Shown piece after piece: positions 1-9,084 of a stretch of 64,000 bases of DNA. Position 1 is the stretch's first letter. The number at the start of each line of letters is the position of its first letter. A program made the position numbers and the translations under genes. The notes under the pieces were generated by a model. It was given only the letters and a program-made list of their open reading frames with translations, made no database searches and was not told the origin of the DNA. Source of the DNA: Merdibacter sp965119685 (GTDB taxonomy: Bacteria; Bacillota_I; Bacilli_A; Erysipelotrichales; Erysipelotrichaceae); contig OZ221971.1 in NCBI GenBank assembly GCA_965119685.1, positions 62,001 through 126,000 of the forward strand, given 5' to 3'.

Positions 1-504
1 ATGTGCGATGAGCACGCCTTTGGGAACACCGGTGGAGCCGGAGGTGAAGATGCCGTAAAGCGGATCGATGTCTGTATGCTGTGCACGGATAGCCGCTAAG
101 CGCTGTTTGTCCACACTGCCTGTCAGCTCCTGTATGTCTGCCTGTTCCACGCCCGTCTCCATCATCGCAAGGCGTTTGGCATGCGCTTGGTCGCTGACGA
201 TCACCTTTGCCTGCAAGGTCGTTAAAATTTGTTCTACCCGCTGCTTGGGATGGCGCAGATCGATCATCACATAGAAGCAGCCCGCATAGACGATGCCAAA
301 CAGCAGGCAGATCGTCTCCACCCCTTTTTCCATATAGACGGGAATCGGCGTGCGGGGAGCGGCGCGCAAAGACAGGACGCTGCCGATTTCCTGCGCCCGC
401 TTGGCTAACTGCGCATAGGTGATGGCATCATTTTGATCGGCAAACGCCACTTTATCAGGATAGCGCTGTGCGCTTTGTTCTAAATAGGCTAAGACGTTAT
501 TCAT
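1..504 (-). CDS. AMP-dependent ligase / adenylation-domain protein, N-terminal part (DltA-like)
   Basis: The first 168 residues of an ANL-superfamily adenylating enzyme; the gene runs off the window. Residues 150-168 contain the P-loop-like A3 core YGIFTSGSTGVPKG, which binds the ATP phosphates. The start at 504 is preceded by an AGAGGAAA ribosome site. It is transcribed after an MBOAT acyltransferase and an SGNH-like membrane protein, which matches the parts of a dlt (D-alanine transfer) system: ligase, MBOAT and DltD-like protein. Inference: it charges an amino or acyl group onto a carrier protein for transfer to a cell-envelope polymer. Substrate residues lie outside the window, so D-Ala specificity cannot be checked. 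Confidence 0.75.
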   Translation of the reverse strand, partial: MNNVLAYLEQSAQRYPDKVAFADQNDAITYAQLAKRAQEIGSVLSLRAAPRTPIPVYMEKGVETICLLFGIVYAGCFYVMIDLRHPKQRVEQILTTLQAKVIVSDQAHAKRLAMMETGVEQADIQELTGSVDKQRLAAIRAQHTDIDPLYGIFTSGSTGVPKGVLIAH

Positions 505-693
505 GATTTCCTCTCTTTCCTAAATGGATGCTAAGTAGGCAGATCGCCCATGGCATGCCTGCTGTTTCGATATCCGACAAGCGGCTTTCCTGTCATATTG
601 CATGGGTGTGCTTCCCGCTATCGTCCTTGCTCGTGTAAACAGCGAGCACAATGAAGTGATCTTGATTGATTCATGCGCATTTTTTCATCGGCA

Positions 694-1824
694 TTACGCC
701 TTTGCTGCCTCTTGGCTTAAGATCTCATCGATGACCTCGACGGTGAGCTCCTGACGTTCTCCTTTGGCTAATTTCTCTTGATAATAGGCGTAAATTTGCT
801 CATACGCTGCCACCTCCTGATCCCATAACGCACAAACCTCCTCGCTATGGGCGCTCTCGCTGAGATGGTAATCCGCATTCAGCCGCTTGGCGATATAGGC
901 AGTCGCCTTGCGCTGTCCATCCATATTCAGATGACCAGAATTATAATAATCGCGGTTGGGATCGAGATTCATCTGATCGATCTCCCGGTCAAAGTCATAC
1001 ACCGCAAACCCTTCCTGTTTGGCGATCGCAATCGCCTGATTGAGCAGCTGACGCTGCGGCAGCATCTTTTGATCGTAATAGCGCGGCATGTTGAAAAAGG
1101 CGACGTTGGTGATCTCATGCTCCTTCAAATAGGCGAGCAAATCCATAAAGCGGCTGCCGGAAAGCGGATACAGCTCGCACTTTTCGTGATAGTTTGTCAC
1201 ATCGATCAGCCCTTTGCGATTGCTTGTGCCGATGATGCTGCGCATCGTAAAGGTATAGGGCAGCCGTTCTTTGTTTCTAAGCTTCCACTCATAGCCGGTA
1301 TATTGCAGACAGGCCTTGATCTTCTCCCAGTTGCGATGATAGGTGGACAACGGTAACAGCCAGCCAAACAGATCTACCTGTCCTTTGAGCTCCTGTATCG
1401 TTTCCAGCTTATTGAGGCCAAGGGGCATATTGTCTACCCATAAGCGTGTCATTCCCTCGCGCTGTTCCATCTCATCATCGTAAAGCACGCCGTTGAGATC
1501 GATGAGAATCAGCTTGGGGTTCTGTGTCTTTTCCACCTCCTTGAGCATCGACTTCGCTAACCCCATCGGTGCGCCGGAGGTTGCCAGGGTGTAGCTGGTA
1601 AAGCCTTCCTCTTGCCATGCAAGGGTACAGGAGAAGGTCGTATAAGCGGCGCTGCTGCCGATCAGCACCATATCCAAGCTGTTTTGAGGTTCCATATAAA
1701 AGGCGCGTACCCGCATCTCATCAGAGTGAAACTGGTGATTCAGAAAATAGGTGCTGATCATCAGGGAAGCAATCAGCGTCAAACAAAGCGCGCATATTTC
1801 AATCGGGCCTTTCCATTTTTTCAT
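694..1824 (-). CDS. Membrane-anchored SGNH/DltD-like hydrolase or acyl-transfer protein
   Basis: A roughly 376-residue protein with one N-terminal membrane segment and an extracellular SGNH-type domain. The GSS motif near residue 60 fits the block I catalytic serine, and DYYNSGH near residues 295-301 fits the block V Asp/His pair. Proteins of this kind sit beside MBOAT acyltransferases and pass acyl groups on to an envelope polymer (DltD, AlgX/AlgJ class). It lies 30 nt downstream of the MBOAT gene and upstream of the adenylating enzyme, so the three look like one operon. An ATG three codons upstream (1833) is directly abutted by the AAGG box; the second ATG (1824) has better spacing and was chosen. 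Confidence 0.7.
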   Translation of the reverse strand: MKKWKGPIEICALCLTLIASLMISTYFLNHQFHSDEMRVRAFYMEPQNSLDMVLIGSSAAYTTFSCTLAWQEEGFTSYTLATSGAPMGLAKSMLKEVEKTQNPKLILIDLNGVLYDDEMEQREGMTRLWVDNMPLGLNKLETIQELKGQVDLFGWLLPLSTYHRNWEKIKACLQYTGYEWKLRNKERLPYTFTMRSIIGTSNRKGLIDVTNYHEKCELYPLSGSRFMDLLAYLKEHEITNVAFFNMPRYYDQKMLPQRQLLNQAIAIAKQEGFAVYDFDREIDQMNLDPNRDYYNSGHLNMDGQRKATAYIAKRLNADYHLSESAHSEEVCALWDQEVAAYEQIYAYYQEKLAKGERQELTVEVIDEILSQEAAKA

Positions 1825-1854
1825 AGACGACATCCTTTCCGACTTGATTCAATC

Positions 1855-3438
1855 TTAAAACTGCATGTAGACAAACGAGCTCGCATCCACTCCGGGACCA
1901 TACATCCCTAGTACGACGATCATCGCGATGCCCACACCATACACGGCAAAGCGCAGAAGGAAATTACGGCGCTCAAACCACTTGGCGACGGCAAAGCGTT
2001 CCTGCATCAGATCGACAGCCAACAAGATGAGCAAAGCAAACGCCAGCGCAAACCAGTTCATCTTATTGAGGCCAAAGCTGAGCAGCTCTGCGCGAATATC
2101 GGGCGGGAAGGAACATTGTAGGCTCTTCCCCAGCATCCCCATAATGTCCGGCAGGCTTTCCGCGCGAAAGATCACGCAGCCGATACAGGTGATCCAAAAG
2201 GTGCGCAGAATTTGAAACAGCTGAAACCACTTTGCCTGCACATTCACATGCAGTCGGCGGTTCAAGGCGTCGAAGATTGGCTTGCTCATCCCGCCAAGCG
2301 CGATGAGCACACCGTAGAACAAGCCCCATACGATGTAATTCCAGCTTGCCCCATGCCAGACGCCGACCAGAAAGAATACCAGCAGGTTGCCCAGCGCGAT
2401 CGGCAGCGTCCGCCCAATCTGTTTGCCAAAGCGGCTGCGCGCCCGTTTGCTCAAGCTGCGCACGCCCTTGGTCAATGAGAAAGGGTAAAATACGTAATCC
2501 TTCATCCATGCGCCTAACGACATGTGCCAGCGCCGCCAAAACTCGGGAATACTGCGGGAGAAGTAGGGACGGCGGAAGTTTTCGGCCATATCAATGCCCA
2601 TGGTCTTCGCACATCCTCTGGCGATGTCGATGCAGCCGGAAAAATCGGTGTAGTCCTGCATCGCATATAAGACAATGCCGATGATGGTGCCGACACCGGA
2701 GAGATCGGCAAAGTTGGCGAACACGAAATCGGCTGCCACAGCCGCCCGATCGGCGATGACCATCTTTTTAAAGTAGCCCCAAAGCATCATCCCCACGCCT
2801 TGGCGGACATTATCGGCAGAGACAGGCGTCCGGGCAAACAGCTGCGGCGCCAGCGCGCCGTAGCGGCCGATGGGTCCTTCGATGATCTGCGGGAAAAAGG
2901 AGACGAACAGAGCGACCTTTGCCAGGTTTCGTTCGGCATCCACCTTTCCCCAATAAACGTCGATGAGATAGGACATCGTCTGAAAGGTGTAGAAAGAAAT
3001 GCCTAACGGTAAGATCAAATTCAGCGTCGGCACGCGGGCACTCAGCGAAATCTGTTCCAGCAGCGCATTGAGATTGACGGCGAAAAAATTGAAGTATTTC
3101 AAAAAGAGCAGAATGCCGAAGTTGAGCAGCAGTACGCCGATCAGCAGGCGTTTGCGTTTGCTTTGGAAGCGCTGTTTCTGTAAGCGGCGCATCTCCATTG
3201 GGGCATCCTTTCCGCAAGCTAACCGCTCTTGGCGGCGCAGGCGGGCGATCCACAGCGCTCCCAGCCATGAGCTGAACGTGGTAATCAGGATAAAGGCGAG
3301 GAATTTCACACTCGCATACAGGTAGAAAAAGTAACTCGCGCATAATAAAAACATCCATTTATATCGCTTGGGAAACAGTGCATAGCCAAGGAGCACCACG
3401 AGAAAGAAAACGACAAAGGTGAATGTGTGAAACGCCAT
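1855..3438 (-). CDS. MBOAT-family O-acyltransferase (DltB/AlgI-like)
   Basis: A polytopic membrane protein of about 527 residues with the MBOAT signatures: FWRRWHMSLGAWMKDYVFYP and the downstream WHGASWNYIVWG block, which holds the family's invariant histidine. MBOAT proteins move acyl groups across or at the membrane onto exported polymers. It is the first gene of the minus-strand trio with the SGNH-like protein and the adenylating enzyme. The start at 3438 has a GAGGG box seven bases upstream; longer in-frame starts (3450, 3492) have no usable ribosome site. The polymer target is unknown; a role in wall or teichoic acid decoration is inferred from the neighbours. Confidence 0.85.
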   Translation of the reverse strand: MAFHTFTFVVFFLVVLLGYALFPKRYKWMFLLCASYFFYLYASVKFLAFILITTFSSWLGALWIARLRRQERLACGKDAPMEMRRLQKQRFQSKRKRLLIGVLLLNFGILLFLKYFNFFAVNLNALLEQISLSARVPTLNLILPLGISFYTFQTMSYLIDVYWGKVDAERNLAKVALFVSFFPQIIEGPIGRYGALAPQLFARTPVSADNVRQGVGMMLWGYFKKMVIADRAAVAADFVFANFADLSGVGTIIGIVLYAMQDYTDFSGCIDIARGCAKTMGIDMAENFRRPYFSRSIPEFWRRWHMSLGAWMKDYVFYPFSLTKGVRSLSKRARSRFGKQIGRTLPIALGNLLVFFLVGVWHGASWNYIVWGLFYGVLIALGGMSKPIFDALNRRLHVNVQAKWFQLFQILRTFWITCIGCVIFRAESLPDIMGMLGKSLQCSFPPDIRAELLSFGLNKMNWFALAFALLILLAVDLMQERFAVAKWFERRNFLLRFAVYGVGIAMIVVLGMYGPGVDASSFVYMQF

Positions 3439-3490
3439 CAAATCCCTCATTTCCGATACAGAGGACACACAAGTCCTCTCTTCGGCTTCC

Positions 3491-3496
3491 ATTATA
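3491..3496 (-). promoter_or_regulatory. -10 box of the MBOAT operon
   Basis: The minus strand reads TATAAT here, about 50 bases before the MBOAT start codon. No strong -35 sits at the usual 17-base distance, so an activator or a poor promoter is possible. Further upstream the minus strand carries two close GTGACAAA copies (about 3553-3570) that might be a binding site. Confidence 0.4.
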
Positions 3497-4045
3497 TAGC
3501 AATTATCGCTGTTTTTTTGTAACAGTAATGTATTCTTACACTTACCTTTTTGTCACTTTGTCACAAGGGTCAAGCGCCGTCTGTATCAAGGGGCTGATAG
3601 GTGAGACAAAGGTGGTGATGCCGATCGGAAGCGATGTCCTTGTAACGGCAGATTTCACGAAAGGAAAGAAGCGCTCTCACCGCCTCATCTGTGAGCGTTG
3701 ATGGTCTCCGTGGGACAAAAAAAGTGCCGAACTGGCACATGCCTCCTGTCTTTTTCGCATAGCACAAATATAAAAAATAATCAAATAAATGCTATTGATA
3801 GCATAAAATCATAATATTTTATAAAAAATGCACGTCCATAGCACCATTTTGACACCTATTCGCCATAGAATCCGTATGATTCCATCGTGGATCGTCCAAT
3901 CAATCCTGCCACGTGACGCAGCGGGTGATGAAACCGGCAACAATGCAAAAAGACCGCAATATCAGGAGGATGTTATCCAGATATCACGGTTCTCTTTTTG
4001 CAGCGCTTTAAAAAACCCTTTTTTTAAAAGATCAATCAACGCATG
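3497..4045. other. Non-coding gap between the MBOAT operon and the AT-rich patch
   Basis: No supportable gene. It contains the MBOAT promoter region at its left side, a short GTGCC/GGCAC hairpin near 3724-3740 and an A+T-rich stretch (3760-3830). Base composition drops toward the right, marking the edge of the foreign-looking 4.0-6.1 kb patch. Confidence 0.6.
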
Positions 4046-5383
4046 TTAATCTTTAATAAAGTATCCACCTGTTTTCTTTGAGCCTTTATACTCGATATAT
4101 CTATGTATCTTTCTTTTTATTGAATTTCTTATTTGATTTTCATTTACTTGATTACCATCATTAGTCAAGTTTCGTAGAATTTCTGAGACTTTAATTCCTG
4201 GATTATTATGAATCGCTTTTAATATTATTAAATCCAATTCATTTATTTGGTCATTTATTTGGTCATTTATTTGGTCATTTATTTGGTCATTTTGCACATA
4301 ATTCAAATTCGGTAAAGTCACATAGAAGAAATTCTCCGTAGCTTCAAATACCGGTTGTTTTTCCTCATTTTTATACGCATCAAACGTTCTTGGTATTCCT
4401 GTTCCAAAATTTTCAATCAGTCCAAGCTTATCAAAAATATTAACTAATTTATGATTACGATAAGTCTGTGTCCCTTTCATAATTTCATCCATAGAGGCGT
4501 TAAATATTCCTCCTGGACTTGTAATTTTACATCTGTCTTCAAAAAACTCTATCTTAATATTTGATCGAATAAAATAGTCTGCATGTACAAAAGCATTTAA
4601 AATCATCTCTCTTAATGACGCTCCGGGATAAGAAACAATTTCTTTTCTTTTAAAACTTTTGATATCAATCTTTGCTGAAACATCATTAAGCCTATCAGTC
4701 TGTTCCTTTACATGAGAAAATAATTCAATGAGTGAACCTGTAAACTGTTTCTTCAACTTAAAATTTCTATCTTTGTCATATTCAGCAACTTTCACTGTAA
4801 CATCAGATTGATCAGATAAGATATAGCCTAAATTAGTGAATTTATCTTGTGAATTTTTTATTCCTAAAGAAACCATATTTCTTTCAGTTAATTCCATTCC
4901 ATTTTGAGTAAATGCTCTTGTTAAGGCATTAAAAGATAAATTTTGTTCTTCTGAAATATCATTCTCGTAAATATAGTTTTTAGAAGACATAATCATTCTA
5001 AGTATTTCATCTTCATTTGCTTTTCTAATACTTCTACCTACTCTTTTATAAACTCCTGCAGGTTTTGGCCCTTTCTCTCTTAAATAATAGGGCTTATCTT
5101 TTCCTTCATTAACTTCAATTATCAATACACCATCATCGTTAAAATAGTGCTTAATGAAATGTGATGGTAGTGGATATATGGTATCTTGTAACCAATTTGC
5201 TACTTTAGTGTCAATAAAATCCCTATTTTCTTCTTGAAATGGAGTATAGATACTACCATCATCTTCAACGCCAACTAAAATAGTTCCATTCATTGTGTTC
5301 AAAAAAGCTACAATCTCTTTTTTTACAGCATCTGTCAATTCTCTTTTAAGCTCAATATTATCCTTTTCTTGATACATCTTCAT
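4046..5383 (-). CDS. AlbA/Schlafen-type ATP-binding protein (RecG-like regulator family)
   Basis: A 445-residue protein with an N-terminal AlbA_2/Schlafen-type nucleic-acid-binding domain (ELKRELTDAVKKEIVAFLNTMNGTILVGVEDDG) and a central HATPase_c_4 region (SLREMILNAFVHADYF, then ENFGTGIPR). Near residues 357-373 it has a linker of four NDQI units, followed by a winged-helix-like C-terminus. Family members are commonly annotated as ATP-dependent helicase-like or transcriptional regulators and are frequent in accessory DNA. The gene is much more A+T-rich than the host genes and is followed by restriction-modification fragments, so it is probably acquired. Its cellular role is unknown. Confidence 0.8.
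   Translation of the reverse strand: MKMYQEKDNIELKRELTDAVKKEIVAFLNTMNGTILVGVEDDGSIYTPFQEENRDFIDTKVANWLQDTIYPLPSHFIKHYFNDDGVLIIEVNEGKDKPYYLREKGPKPAGVYKRVGRSIRKANEDEILRMIMSSKNYIYENDISEEQNLSFNALTRAFTQNGMELTERNMVSLGIKNSQDKFTNLGYILSDQSDVTVKVAEYDKDRNFKLKKQFTGSLIELFSHVKEQTDRLNDVSAKIDIKSFKRKEIVSYPGASLREMILNAFVHADYFIRSNIKIEFFEDRCKITSPGGIFNASMDEIMKGTQTYRNHKLVNIFDKLGLIENFGTGIPRTFDAYKNEEKQPVFEATENFFYVTLPNLNYVQNDQINDQINDQINDQINELDLIILKAIHNNPGIKVSEILRNLTNDGNQVNENQIRNSIKRKIHRYIEYKGSKKTGGYFIKD
4241..4288. repeat. 12-bp tandem repeat, four perfect copies, inside the AlbA-type gene
   Basis: The unit ATTTATTTGGTC is repeated four times without mismatch and encodes the NDQI repeats on the minus strand. Being a multiple of three, copy-number change would lengthen or shorten the linker without breaking the frame. 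A fifth exact copy lies outside the gene at 5397-5408, just upstream of the start codon. Confidence 0.95.
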
Positions 5384-5457
5384 TTTCCTTTCATCTATTT
5401 ATTTGGTCACTATCCACAATATGCATTTTAACATATGAACCAATAATCAAAAGAACA

Positions 5458-5619
5458 TTATAAATAGTAGGCACTATATACATCTATAGGAACATCCATT
5501 CTATTTTTTGCAACACATATACCATTCTTAATAAGGTAACATTCCGCAAAATGAGACCCACCAAAAGATATTGGTTCTGTATGAGTATCGTTACCTTTAA
5601 TAATTTGGCCTCTTATCAT
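5458..5619 (-). CDS. Small hypothetical protein (53 aa) in restriction-modification debris
   Basis: An open frame of 54 codons from ATG at 5619 to TAA at 5458, encoding MIRGQIIKGNDTHTEP and ending VYSAYYL. I do not recognise it. It lies directly downstream of the methylase C-terminal fragment and upstream of the AlbA-type gene, and shares their low G+C. It may be a small accessory of the same lost locus or a fragment of a larger protein. No convincing ribosome site is visible. Confidence 0.4.
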   Translation of the reverse strand: MIRGQIIKGNDTHTEPISFGGSHFAECYLIKNGICVAKNRMDVPIDVYSAYYL

Positions 5620-5641
5620 ATTTTTTACTCAGCAATATATC

Positions 5642-6058
5642 CTACACTACGAGCTTTCTTTTCGCACCTCTTAGATCGTATTCCATTGGTTTAACCTTTT
5701 CTTCTATAAATGCAATTTTTTCATCTGACAGATTGCATTTCTTATAAAGCTGTCTATCAATTTCAGGAATAGACTTTGACCAATCTATATCCGATTCATC
5801 TGCAAAATCTTGCATAAGAACATTAGCCCATGTTAGTGGATTATTATCTTGAGTTATTTTCAAAGTTACAAGCATACATCTAGCAAATTTAGTTTTTATA
5901 TACTTAAGAGTTGATTTTGCTTCAAATTCATTATCATAGCACCCAATACTAATAAATGATTGGGTGTACCCGATTACAGGCGTAGAAAATACTTCTCCAA
6001 TAGCACCACTACCATTTGACTTAGGAATTATAGCTTTATATTTCACTTTATAAACCAC
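5642..6058 (-). pseudogene. C-terminal fragment of a restriction-modification methylase (Eco57I-like)
   Basis: About 138 residues that resemble the C-terminal target-recognition part of Eco57I-type or related N6-adenine methylase/restriction proteins (KAIIPKSNGSGAIGEVFSTP, then FISIGCYDNEFEAKSTLKYIKTKFAR). The catalytic methylase motifs are absent, the only start is a GTG without a ribosome site, and a stop lies 12 codons upstream. Read together this is the tail of a deleted enzyme. The A+T-rich composition matches the neighbouring AlbA-type gene. The family assignment is from pattern memory and moderately sure. Confidence 0.55.
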
Positions 6059-6167
6059 ACACTGGTTTAAAGCAAATTTTTCAAAAACCTCACACTAATT
6101 TAAATTATCCTTTTTATTTCTGAGAATGCTTCACAAATGCGGTGTCAGTCTTCTCTCATCTTAACCG

Positions 6168-7823
6168 CTATGCTATCGCTTCCTCTCTTCTCTGCCATGC
6201 GATAGCCGCTTCCTTTTGCGCATGCGCCAATCCGACATAGATCACCTCACCGTCAAGACCTTCATCATATCGCTTCTCTTTGATCTGCGCTATCGCTTCT
6301 CTCGCTTTCCTCTCCAGCTCTTCCCTGCTTCCCTCTCTCTCATATTTGAACTCCATCACATAAGAGGGCACGCCCCTCTTCTTCCCTTTCATGATCAGAT
6401 CCCCTCGTCCTTTGCCGCTCTCCCGGTTGCTCATGATCTCATAATCACTCGTCATCCATGCGCTCATTCCTAAAAAGAACACATGATAGCTGTTCTCGCT
6501 CTTTAAGTCATAATACGAAGGCAGACTCAACAGCAGCGTCTCATAGCTCTCCTTAAACGCTTCCTCTTTTCCATTTCGAAGCGCATAATACATGCCTGAC
6601 AATGCGCTCTCCGATACCTTTAAATAATAGGCCGTCAGCCTTTGAAATTCTCCCTGCACCTCTGCATTCGGTATCCGTAAGACCCGTACTCCATCTTTTT
6701 CCGACACTGTCCGCTCTATCGTCAGATACCCCGCATTCACAAACAGCCCCCACAGGTTCGCCGTGTCGCTTACCTCATAAAAGCTCGTCTCCATCCGTAC
6801 CAGCGTCTCGATCATTCCCTTTTCGATCAGCTTCTCATACTCTCTTGCGAATGCGATGTCTCTTCCCTCCATCGCTTTGCGGATCATCTTATTCCCGCTC
6901 GTATTGACCCAATACGGCTGTAATTCCTGCTGATCGGCATAGTTGATAATCGACCATGGATTATAGATGTCCACCTCTCCCATGCGATAACCGTCATACA
7001 TCTCTTTGACCTGTTCATCGAGGGATAAGCCATAGTAAGCTAACAGCTCCTTTGTCTCCTGTGCATCAAAGCCGAAGTATTGCGCATAAGGCTTGTCTTT
7101 CACCGTACAGACAACCAAATTGTTCAAGTCACTGAAAATGTTTTCTTTCGCCACTCGCTGGATGCCTGTCAGCATTGCGTATTGCAGGCTGGTAGAGGTT
7201 TTTAGGGAGTTATGCAGCATGCCTGCCAAACCGCTCTTGATCTCTTCATAGAAGCCCCCGACATGCGCCTCGATAAAGGGAGTGTCGTATTCGTCGATGA
7301 ATACCATCACTTTCTTTCCATAGTGCTTTTCCAGCAGCTGCATCAGAAATGAAATGCTGGCAGTGAGGTCGTCAAGCGTCTCTTCATCCAATTTCCATAA
7401 ACTTTGCTTGACGTCATTCAAAAGAGCGCAGTCATACTCATCTAAGTCATGAAAAACAAAATCATACTGTTGGTAGAGCTTCAGCACCTTTTGTCTGACA
7501 GCCTTGATGATTTCCCGGCGCTTCCCTTTTGCGTCCGCAAAGGAAAAGAAAATCACCGGATAACGGTTCATCTCCCGTATCCATTCGCTCCCTGCGATCT
7601 TCGTATCTTCAAACAGCTCTCCGCTTTGCTTGGTGATGTCAAAAAATTCCGCCAGCATCGACATGTTGATCGTCTTGCCAAACCGCCTTGGCCGCGTGAT
7701 GAGCGTAACCTTAGTCTTCCGCCTCAAAAAGTCTGCGATCATCTCCGTCTTATCCACCGAATAATAACCGTTTCGCTTGAGCTCTCCATAATCCGATATT
7801 CCGATCGGCAGCACCTTTTTCAT
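6168..7823 (-). CDS. AAA-ATPase-like protein with PD-(D/E)XK nuclease-like C-terminus
   Basis: A 551-residue member of the AAA-ATPase_like plus PDDEXK_9 family. The N-terminus carries PRRFGKT (residues 45-51), a Walker A, and VMVFIDEYDTPF, a Walker B. The C-terminus has GRGDLIM followed by VMEFKYER, the D...ExK pattern of the nuclease fold. Such proteins are abundant and often multicopy in gut Bacteroidota and Bacillota; their function is not established, with mobile-element or defence roles suspected. It stands alone, with its own base composition closer to the host than to the preceding patch. Start ATG at 7823 follows a GAGGTGATCGC box. Confidence 0.85.
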   Translation of the reverse strand: MKKVLPIGISDYGELKRNGYYSVDKTEMIADFLRRKTKVTLITRPRRFGKTINMSMLAEFFDITKQSGELFEDTKIAGSEWIREMNRYPVIFFSFADAKGKRREIIKAVRQKVLKLYQQYDFVFHDLDEYDCALLNDVKQSLWKLDEETLDDLTASISFLMQLLEKHYGKKVMVFIDEYDTPFIEAHVGGFYEEIKSGLAGMLHNSLKTSTSLQYAMLTGIQRVAKENIFSDLNNLVVCTVKDKPYAQYFGFDAQETKELLAYYGLSLDEQVKEMYDGYRMGEVDIYNPWSIINYADQQELQPYWVNTSGNKMIRKAMEGRDIAFAREYEKLIEKGMIETLVRMETSFYEVSDTANLWGLFVNAGYLTIERTVSEKDGVRVLRIPNAEVQGEFQRLTAYYLKVSESALSGMYYALRNGKEEAFKESYETLLLSLPSYYDLKSENSYHVFFLGMSAWMTSDYEIMSNRESGKGRGDLIMKGKKRGVPSYVMEFKYEREGSREELERKAREAIAQIKEKRYDEGLDGEVIYVGLAHAQKEAAIAWQRREEAIA

Positions 7824-7984
7824 GCGATCACCTCATCTCTTACCAGTATTATATCATATCTCCCTCGGTTTTTATGGCTCCTTTTGCGATCGCCCTGCTT
7901 GCTTCCATCCCCGCTTTCGCCTTTTGATGCCCAACACTCATAAAAAGGATGGTTTCACACGGTACCATCCTCCTGTAAACGTAT

Positions 7985-9079
7985 TTATGCTTCATTCATC
8001 AACTGTCGAATGAACGCTGTGACCCGCTGTAAATTGTTGCCATCCGCATAATCCAGATAACGCTCCAAAGACAATGCGCCGCTGTATTCGCCCTTTCGGA
8101 TCAATGCAAACAGTTGCGTTTCATCACTCGCCAAGCAATCCTTTGTCAGCTGGGCATAATCGACAAAACAGCCGCGTTCATCCATATACTGCTCCAAATC
8201 CGGCACATAATAATAAATCGGTTTCTGCATCAGGGAGAAATCAAAGATGACCGAAGAGAAGTCGGATACCAATATATCCGCTACACAAAACAGCTCATGC
8301 AGATCATAGCCGTTCATGTTATACACGCGGCGATCTTTGCACAGCGACACATCCTTCAACAGCGGATGCAGCTTATACAACAAAGCGTATTCACTTCCCA
8401 GCTCCTGTAAAAACCGCTTCGCGTCGAGATCCACTTTCTGAATGCCCTGATAGATATTCCCGCGAAAGGTCGGCGCATACAAGACGATCTTCTTATACTT
8501 CAACTCCGGATATAACTGATAAAATCGTTTTCTTGACTCTTCGATATACGACGGATTACAAAGATGATCCAAGCGCGGCATTCCCGTTACGATGACCTGA
8601 TCCAAAGCAACCCCGAACGCTTCACTGTACGGCTTTCGCCAATATTCCCCGTTGCAGATCACATAATCATAATTGGCGATTGGATACTCTCTGGGGATCA
8701 CATTTCCGAATTTCTTGATCGCTCCTGCCGCATGCCACACCTGCAGCACCCGTACCCCTTTGCGTTTACACCGGCTGATGACATAATTATTGTCATTGAT
8801 GATCACAAGCGAAGAGGTGTTGATGACAAATACCTGCTTGATCACATTGAAAAAATACAGAAAATTCGTCCAAAGCGTGTTCTTTTGAAAGCTGGTCGCC
8901 ACCGTAACTAAACGATAGCCCTGATCTTTCAGCGCGTCATAAATCAGCTTCAGATCGCTTTCCAGCTCCTTGCTTTCCAATGTGACAAAAGCGATTTTAT
9001 CCTTTTGTATCGGGCGCATCCGCACAAAGAAGTTACAGATGCTCAGCACGATATTGACAATCAGCTTTTTCAACCCCAT
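7985..9079 (-). CDS. CDP-glycerol glycerophosphotransferase family protein
   Basis: A 364-residue TagB/TagF-type transferase that would add glycerol-phosphate units from CDP-glycerol to a lipid-linked teichoic acid precursor at the cytoplasmic membrane face. Family marks are QVWHAAGAIKKFG, a variant of the WHGTP motif, YKLHPLL, and VSDFSSVIFDF. The start at 9079 has AAGGAG seven bases upstream, and the gene almost touches the preceding transferase, so they are co-transcribed. Because its WHG motif is altered (WHA), it may be a priming enzyme with a different acceptor rather than the polymerase; that is inference. Confidence 0.85.
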   Translation of the reverse strand: MGLKKLIVNIVLSICNFFVRMRPIQKDKIAFVTLESKELESDLKLIYDALKDQGYRLVTVATSFQKNTLWTNFLYFFNVIKQVFVINTSSLVIINDNNYVISRCKRKGVRVLQVWHAAGAIKKFGNVIPREYPIANYDYVICNGEYWRKPYSEAFGVALDQVIVTGMPRLDHLCNPSYIEESRKRFYQLYPELKYKKIVLYAPTFRGNIYQGIQKVDLDAKRFLQELGSEYALLYKLHPLLKDVSLCKDRRVYNMNGYDLHELFCVADILVSDFSSVIFDFSLMQKPIYYYVPDLEQYMDERGCFVDYAQLTKDCLASDETQLFALIRKGEYSGALSLERYLDYADGNNLQRVTAFIRQLMNEA

Positions 9080-9084
9080 CCTGA

